From a candidate division FCPU426 bacterium (GTDB taxonomy: Bacteria; Oederibacteriota; Muellerivitia; Muellerivitales; Muellerivitaceae): a DNA stretch of 64,000 nt. How positions within the stretch are numbered: the first letter of the stretch is position 1; each line of letters begins with the position of its first letter. Of the stretch, positions 60,521-64,000 are shown piece after piece. The position numbers and the translations under genes are program-made. The notes beneath the pieces are model-generated. The model worked only from the letters and a program-made list of their open reading frames with translations. It was not told the origin of the DNA and did not search any database. The DNA lies in NCBI GenBank assembly GCA_027452205.1, contig DAIDGV010000023.1, positions 62,001 through 126,000 of the forward strand. Reading direction: 5' to 3'.

Positions 60521-60949
60521 ATGACTTTTACCATCGGTTCCTTGGCAAAAGCCGCCAAGGTCAATCTGGAAACGCTGAGATATTACGAACGTAAAGGGTT
60601 GTTGAAACCCGTGCGGCGTACCGATTCAGCCTACCGGATCTATGATGAAGGGTCCCTTGAACGGCTCCAATTCATCCGCCGGACGCAAAGCCTGGGATTT
60701 TCCCTGCGGGAGATCTCGGAACTTTTGCGGCTGGAGGCGCTGACTCCCCGTGTTTGCGGCAAGGTCATGGCGAAAGCCAAGGCCAAGGTGTCGCAGATCC
60801 GGGAAAAGCGCGAAAGTTTGAAACGGATGGAAGAAACTTTGACCCGTTTGATCGGGGATTGCCAATGCGGTAAAACCAGCGGTTCCTGCCCCATGATGAG
60901 TTGTTTTACCGAAAGGGGTGAGTCGAATGGAAACTGTAAAGCCTGTTGA
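60521..60949 (+). CDS. MerR-family metal-responsive regulator
   Basis: A 142-residue regulator from the ATG at 60521 (the open frame starts at 60398). The HTH is FTIGSLAKAAKVNLETLRYYERKGLLKP, then YRIYDEGSLERLQFIRRTQSLGFSLREI and a dimerisation helix. Metal ligands resemble MerR itself: one Cys in TPRVCGKV and a pair in DCQCGKTSGSCP, with the loop between the last two Cys two residues shorter than in Tn501 MerR. Extra Cys occur at the end (MMSCF, NGNCKAC). It could sense Hg, Cd, Pb, Cu or Zn. Its last 23 bases overlap a gene for a Cys-rich peptide, so regulator and metal binder are co-expressed. Confidence 0.85.
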   Translation: MTFTIGSLAKAAKVNLETLRYYERKGLLKPVRRTDSAYRIYDEGSLERLQFIRRTQSLGFSLREISELLRLEALTPRVCGKVMAKAKAKVSQIREKRESLKRMEETLTRLIGDCQCGKTSGSCPMMSCFTERGESNGNCKAC

Positions 60950-61013
60950 AGCGAATGAGGGCGGTTGTTGCGGCTGCGGTGAAGACTGCAAATGCGGCAA
61001 GGGTTGCTGCTAA
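60927..61013 (+). CDS. 28-residue Cys-rich metallothionein-like peptide
   Basis: A frame too short for the ORF track: ATG at 60927, TAA at 61011-61013. It overlaps the MerR gene by 23 bases in another frame and has GAAAGGGGTGAG five bases upstream. Seven of 28 residues are Cys, all in the second half (GGCCGCGEDCKCGKGCC), in CC, CxC and CxxxC arrangements like metallothioneins. A strong terminator follows 9 bp after the stop. It is probably a thiolate metal buffer controlled with the MerR gene. No homolog is known to me. Confidence 0.7.
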   Translation: METVKPVEANEGGCCGCGEDCKCGKGCC

Positions 61014-61022
61014 TTGGGAGTG

Positions 61023-61056
61023 AAAGGCCAGGCGGGAATTTTCCGCCTGGCCTTTT
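61023..61056 (+). terminator. Rho-independent terminator
   Basis: AAAGGCCAGGCGG pairs perfectly with CCGCCTGGCCTTT around a 7-base loop and ends in TTTT, just after the Cys-rich peptide gene. Confidence 0.88.
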
Positions 61057-61123
61057 GTTTTAAGCCCGCCCGGAAAGCTTTTGGCGGTATTGATCGGCGG
61101 TTGCTTTTGATATTTTGTCTCTG

Positions 61124-61303
61124 CCCCCAGAAACCAAAACAAAGGCTATTTGAACCACAAAGGGCACCAAGTTCACCAAGAAAGGCCAAGGCGTAATGGG
61201 ATTAAAAGAGAGTTTTAAACAGTTGTCTTTCGTCGTTCTTGGTGTTCTTTGTGCCCTTCGTGGTGAAATGGATGGTTTATCGGTAGTTGCTTTTAATCTT
61301 TTG
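61124..61303. repeat. Long-hairpin interspersed repeat, family 1, copy 4
   Basis: Contains GAACCACAAAGGGCACCAAG and the opposing arm CTTGGTGTTCTTTGTGCCCT. The right arm differs more from copies 2 and 3, though still partly complementary to the left arm. Confidence 0.72.
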
Positions 61304-61307
61304 CTTT

Positions 61308-61412
61308 CATCCCCTGCATCCGCGGCTAAAGATACCTTTATCCTTCGCCTTTACCCCGAAATCAAATCTTGTTTTGCCACAGATGCAGGGGATAAACAAC
61401 CAAGACAAAATC
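61308..61412. repeat. Interspersed repeat family 2 unit
   Basis: CATCCCCTGCATCCGCGGC and, 60 bp later, GCCACAGATGCAGGGGATAA are near inverted copies and match the units at 53.9-54.4 kb. As at that locus it is close to a family 1 copy. Confidence 0.65.
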
Positions 61413-61489
61413 TGTTTAACCGCCGATCGGGGGGGGAAGGCCGGGCGGCAATTTCCCATCCGGCCTTTTGCTTTATGCCCGCCGAAGGC

Positions 61490-61882
61490 TTAATTCAGGT
61501 CCCATTGTTCCAGGAAGGTGGGGATGTTCCTGACCAAGTCTTTCTGGTCCCGGGTCAGTCCACTCCAGTCTTTTTTCAAGGTCACCTGGTCATACTGCAG
61601 GTCCGCCCGATACCCGGTGATGGTCTCGTGATCCCCGGCCAGGATACCCACGTAAGAATCACGGTCGTTGCCGGTGAGGATCCAATCATCCAGTTTTTGG
61701 CGGGTGGTTTGCAGGTCCAGTTCCGCCTTTTGGATCTTCTTTTCCGCCTTGTTGAGGTCCACGATCCTGGCCTGGACACCCGTCAACTTTGGCGTCAAAT
61801 TTGACTGCGCGTGGACTCTCAAGGGCAGGGAAAGCGAGCCCGCCACAAGAATGCTGGTTAAGAATGCCGTTGATCTTTTCAT
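61490..61882 (-). CDS. Small exported helical protein
   Basis: A 130-residue protein with GGGAGG upstream and a signal peptide (FLTSILVAGSLSLPLRVHAQ). The mature part is predominantly helical, with a heptad-like region (VQARIVDLNKAEKKIQKAELDLQTTRQKLDDWI) that may form a coiled coil. No family is recognised. It is monocistronic, next to repeat units. Confidence 0.6.
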   Translation of the reverse strand: MKRSTAFLTSILVAGSLSLPLRVHAQSNLTPKLTGVQARIVDLNKAEKKIQKAELDLQTTRQKLDDWILTGNDRDSYVGILAGDHETITGYRADLQYDQVTLKKDWSGLTRDQKDLVRNIPTFLEQWDLN

Positions 61883-63101
61883 AAGAACCTCCCTTGTTCC
61901 AACTGAGGGTCGATCCTGTGGCTCCCCCTTGTTTTAAGGGTCGGTCCTAGTCGAATACGGTTTCAATGGGAGTAAGGCAGATTCTGGGAAAGACACGTGG
62001 GTGGTGGGATCGGGTTGTATATAAAGAGGAGTGGCTTTAAGGTATCTCCCCAAAAACCCTTATTTGAATTGCCCCTCTGGGCTTCTGTGTTGAGGCCCGG
62101 CAGAGGGCCAGGCCTTAAATTCCCTTATTTTTCAACTGCACCGGATGCAGTCGGAAAACAAGGCTTTTTTGAGGGTTGCTAAAGAAGTGGGTTCTTGCGT
62201 CCAATTCCGTCCACAATAAGTCGGGAATTGACCGGGTCCAATCCTTCGGCATACCCTTACGTCCCCCAAAATTACGAGTCGTAATTTTGGGCCTGTTCCA
62301 CCCTTTGGTTTATTCCGTCGGAATAAGATTACCTCCTCCGGGCACCTTAGGTTTATGCCGGCGGCATAAAACATTCGCTCCAGGCAGCCTAGGTTTATGC
62401 AGACTGCATAAAACAACTACCCAGATCGGGGTGGAATGGTCGAAGTTCGGGCAAATGGTCCCCCGAAAAGTTATTTGAAGTAACTTTTGAAGGTTGGGGA
62501 CGTGTGCCGCACAGGCGTTGTGTAGGCCTGCGCCAAGTTCACTTCTCTCAATTTCCCTTTGTTTTCGACATTCTTGTCTCCGAAGGAGACAAGACCATCA
62601 AAAAATAAGGCTTTTTCGAGATATCTGTGTGATAGGGGCTTTTGAGTCCAATAAAAGTGCTTCTGGCAATTTTTACCCGTCCCTTATCCCCCTAGTTTAT
62701 TCGGACCGAATAAAACAGTCCTTTGGATCGGGCGGGGAGTCCTTTGGAGGCCGCGGGCCTGGCAAGGTATACCCGCCGGGGCTGGTTGGGTATGGGGTCG
62801 GATCTGGGTAATGGGACTGGCTTGCACGATGTGGAATTGGACATAGGCACTTCGCAAGATAAGAGTTAAAAGACGGTCTGCCATCCGAAGCCACAGAGGG
62901 GGGGCGTAGGATGGGAGAAATTTATAAAAACCCATTCCCGGGTGTAGAAAAAGCAGGATTTTGGATTTTCGTTAAACCTTGGCCTGTACCGTTTTAAGGT
63001 TTGGGTGTAGAAGGGAAACCCGGTAGGTTTGAAGGACGATGCGGACCCTTTGTGGACAAAGAAGCTAAGGGTTAATTTTCAAAACAGGAAATGGATCGCG
63101 A
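61883..63101. other. 1.2-kb non-coding stretch
   Basis: No convincing gene on either strand; the short frames here lack ribosome binding sites and protein-like composition. It holds the hairpin array listed separately, a duplicated block (AAGGCTTTTT...GTCCAAT at about 62160 and 62607), and nothing recognisable after 62800. Confidence 0.5.
62135..62714. repeat. Array of short hairpins with different arms but similar flanks
   Basis: Eight stems: ACTGCA/TGCAGT (62135-62151), CCCAAAATTACGA/TCGTAATTTTGGG (62265-62291), TTATTCCG/CGGAATAA (62310-62326), TTTATGCCG/CGGCATAAA (62352-62370), TTTATGCAG/CTGCATAAA (62394-62412), AAAAGTTA/TAACTTTT (62466-62488), TCTTGTCTCC/GGAGACAAGA (62572-62594) and TTTATTCGG/CCGAATAAA (62696-62714). 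Most have a one-base centre. Three in the middle are spaced 42-43 bp and share CCTnGGTTTAT-type flanks; the arm bases differ but always pair. Confidence 0.75.
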
Positions 63102-63518
63102 ATGGAATTAAGGGGCTTTCGATCTGAAGATGAAAAAAGCGTCATCCAACTTTGGCGGGATTGCGGGCTTGTGGTTCCCCAAAATGACCCGGCCAAGGAT
63201 ATCCAACGAAAGAAAAAGATACAGCCTGAATTATTTCTTGTCGCCGTTAGCGAAGGGGAAGTTGTTGGGACGGTTATGGGTGGCTATGAGGGCCACCGGG
63301 GTTGGATCAATTATTTGGCGGTCGCCCCCAACCGAAGAAAAGCCGGGATCGGGAAAATGCTCGTGAAAGAGATCGAAACGCGGTTATTGAAAATGGGTTG
63401 CCCTAAGATCAATCTCCAGGTCAGGGAAACGAACGCCGACGTCAGGGCTTTCTATGAAAAGATCGGTTATGCCCAAGACAAAGTTATCAGCTATGGGAAA
63501 CCGCTTCTCAAAGACTGA
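63102..63518 (+). CDS. ypeA: GNAT-family acetyltransferase, YpeA-like
   Basis: A 138-residue N-acetyltransferase, the size of E. coli YpeA. It follows the YpeA pattern closely: ELRGFRSEDEKSVIQLWRDCGL, QNDPAKDIQRK, GTVMGGYEGHRGWINYLAV, and the acetyl-CoA pyrophosphate loop RRKAGIGKMLVKEIE, then RAFYEKIGY. YpeA is itself uncharacterised, so the substrate is unknown. A weak AGGAAA lies upstream. It is not obviously part of an operon. Confidence 0.88.
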   Translation: MELRGFRSEDEKSVIQLWRDCGLVVPQNDPAKDIQRKKKIQPELFLVAVSEGEVVGTVMGGYEGHRGWINYLAVAPNRRKAGIGKMLVKEIETRLLKMGCPKINLQVRETNADVRAFYEKIGYAQDKVISYGKPLLKD

Positions 63519-63683
63519 AGAACCCCGTCAATGTGTAAAAGGGTCGGTACATTAGCGTGAAGCTGTCCGCAGCGGGAAGCTTTTCGATGCGCTTCGCTTA
63601 CTCAAGGCAACTGATAAGTTGTCCGATCTGGGGAGCTGGGTCGGACGGCAAAACAGCCGGTTGAATTGACCCCGATTTTGGCA

Positions 63684-63703
63684 TATTCTTACTAGTAAGA
63701 ATA
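63684..63703. promoter_or_regulatory. Palindromic operator of the toxin-antitoxin pair
   Basis: TATTCTTACTAGTAAGAATA is a perfect 20-bp palindrome ending 14 bp before the antitoxin start, just ahead of its GGGAGG ribosome binding site. Autoregulation by the AbrB-fold antitoxin is typical of such modules. Confidence 0.65.
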
Positions 63704-63717
63704 CTGGGAGGTGACCT

Positions 63718-63981
63718 ATGACTGTAGCAACCACGAAGCTTTCCTCGAAAGGGCAGGTGGTTATTCCTGAATCCATCCGCAAGAGCCTGCATCTCAAAGA
63801 AGGCGATCAGTTTGTTGTGATGGGCCAAGGCGATTCGGTCATCTTTAAGGCGATCACGCCGCCCTCCTTGGATCAATTGGACGGCCTTTTGGCGAAGGTG
63901 CGTATCGAAGCCCGTAAAGCGGGACTCCGGCCATCGGACGCAAAGGCTGCCATCGCTTGGGCCCGGTCTCGGCGGAAATGA
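63718..63981 (+). CDS. AbrB/MazE-fold antitoxin
   Basis: An 87-residue protein with GGGAGG upstream. The SpoVT-AbrB swapped-hairpin domain is clear: TKLSSKGQVVIPESIRKSLHLKEGDQFVVMGQGDSVIFK. The C-terminal half (LDGLLAKVRIEARKAGLRPSDAKAAIAWARSRRK) is the helical tail that binds a PIN-domain toxin in VapB-type antitoxins. Its stop overlaps the ATG of the next gene (ATGA). It probably binds the palindrome upstream and neutralises the toxin. Confidence 0.88.
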   Translation: MTVATTKLSSKGQVVIPESIRKSLHLKEGDQFVVMGQGDSVIFKAITPPSLDQLDGLLAKVRIEARKAGLRPSDAKAAIAWARSRRK

Positions 63982-64000
63982 TTCGAGTTGTAGTCGATAC
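63978..64000 (+). CDS. Start of a PIN-domain toxin gene (truncated by window end)
   Basis: An ATG overlapping the antitoxin stop opens MIRVVVDT before the window ends. That opening is characteristic of PIN-domain ribonuclease toxins, where the Asp is the first catalytic residue. The overlap with an AbrB-fold antitoxin supports a VapBC-like module. Confidence 0.6.

Noticed and set aside
61196-61804. 202-residue plus-strand frame
   Set aside because: Runs through repeat families 1 and 2 and then antisense to the secreted 130-residue protein.
62265-62412. Possible CRISPR array
   Set aside because: The repeated parts are the flanks and the pairing, not a constant repeat; no cas genes and units are imperfect.
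62265-62714. Possible integron attC sites
   Set aside because: No GTTRRRY/RYYYAAC core sites, no integrase and no cassette genes between the hairpins.

Overview
The window looks like part of the chromosome of an uncultured diderm (Gram-negative-type) bacterium. Support comes from an OmpA-family lipoprotein, a LysM lipoprotein, two proteins that look like outer-membrane beta-barrels (one ending in Phe), a GT9 heptosyltransferase-like enzyme and many Sec signal peptides. Six large exported proteins share an unusual plan: a signal peptide, binding or catalytic domains, usually a long Thr/Ser/Asn-rich linker, and a C-terminal beta-sandwich ending in a hydrophobic strand with Arg as the very last residue. 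This resembles type IX secretion C-terminal domains. From memory, such Thr-rich linkers are common in candidate phyla such as FCPU426 and Fibrobacterota-like lineages; I cannot verify the phylum. No rRNA, tRNA, CRISPR array, phage or transposase was seen.

Layout. 0-1.3 kb: glycosyltransferase genes on the minus strand. 1.4-20.6 kb: a glycan-degradation and adhesion region with a clan GH-A hydrolase, a Kelch propeller, a large Cys-containing secreted protein, a START-like protein, a fused solute-binding-protein/AraC regulator, a GH16+GH18 enzyme with three malectin domains and a CBM5/12, and a DUF11 protein. 21.3-24.7 kb: a three-gene operon (lipoprotein-like, FecR-domain, beta-barrel). 24.8-30.1 kb: a GGDEF-EAL protein and a PLD-DedA pair. 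30.4-33.7 kb: small envelope genes, five of them preceded by a hairpin and a strong ribosome binding site. 34.5-37 kb: a second GH18-malectin enzyme. 37.1-41.9 kb: PilZ, STAS, membrane-fused multicopper oxidase, RibD-like reductase and a disordered secreted protein. 42.7-52.8 kb: eight co-directional signalling genes. 53-63 kb: lipid, LPS and radical-SAM genes mixed with palindromic repeats, a MerR gene with a 28-residue Cys-rich peptide, and a hairpin-rich non-coding stretch. 63.1-64 kb: a GNAT acetyltransferase and the start of an AbrB/PIN toxin-antitoxin pair.

How the parts fit. The secreted enzymes carry beta-1,3-glucanase (GH16) and chitinase (GH18) signatures, so fungal or algal cell walls or their debris are plausible substrates. 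The cytosolic solute-binding/AraC fusion is a candidate one-component sensor. A tandem operator (two 14-bp half-sites exactly 20 bp apart) lies beside its gene and the GH16-GH18 gene, and again in front of the second GH18 gene 22 kb away; a weaker third copy precedes the STAS gene. Separately, LacI/CcpA-type palindromes lie in front of the GH-A gene and just inside the 6.5-kb gene, with weaker ones near two others.

The 44.7-50.0 kb block (PhcB-like methyltransferase, membrane HK-REC-HK hybrid, REC-HK) has the order expected of a Ralstonia phc-type cell-cell signalling operon, with the sensor and the receiver-kinase fused. It is followed by an NtrC-like regulator whose AAA+ motifs are all degenerate, a soluble kinase and a degenerate receiver-HTH protein. 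This block, the sensor/operator circuit and the hairpin array at 62 kb are the parts most worth following up.
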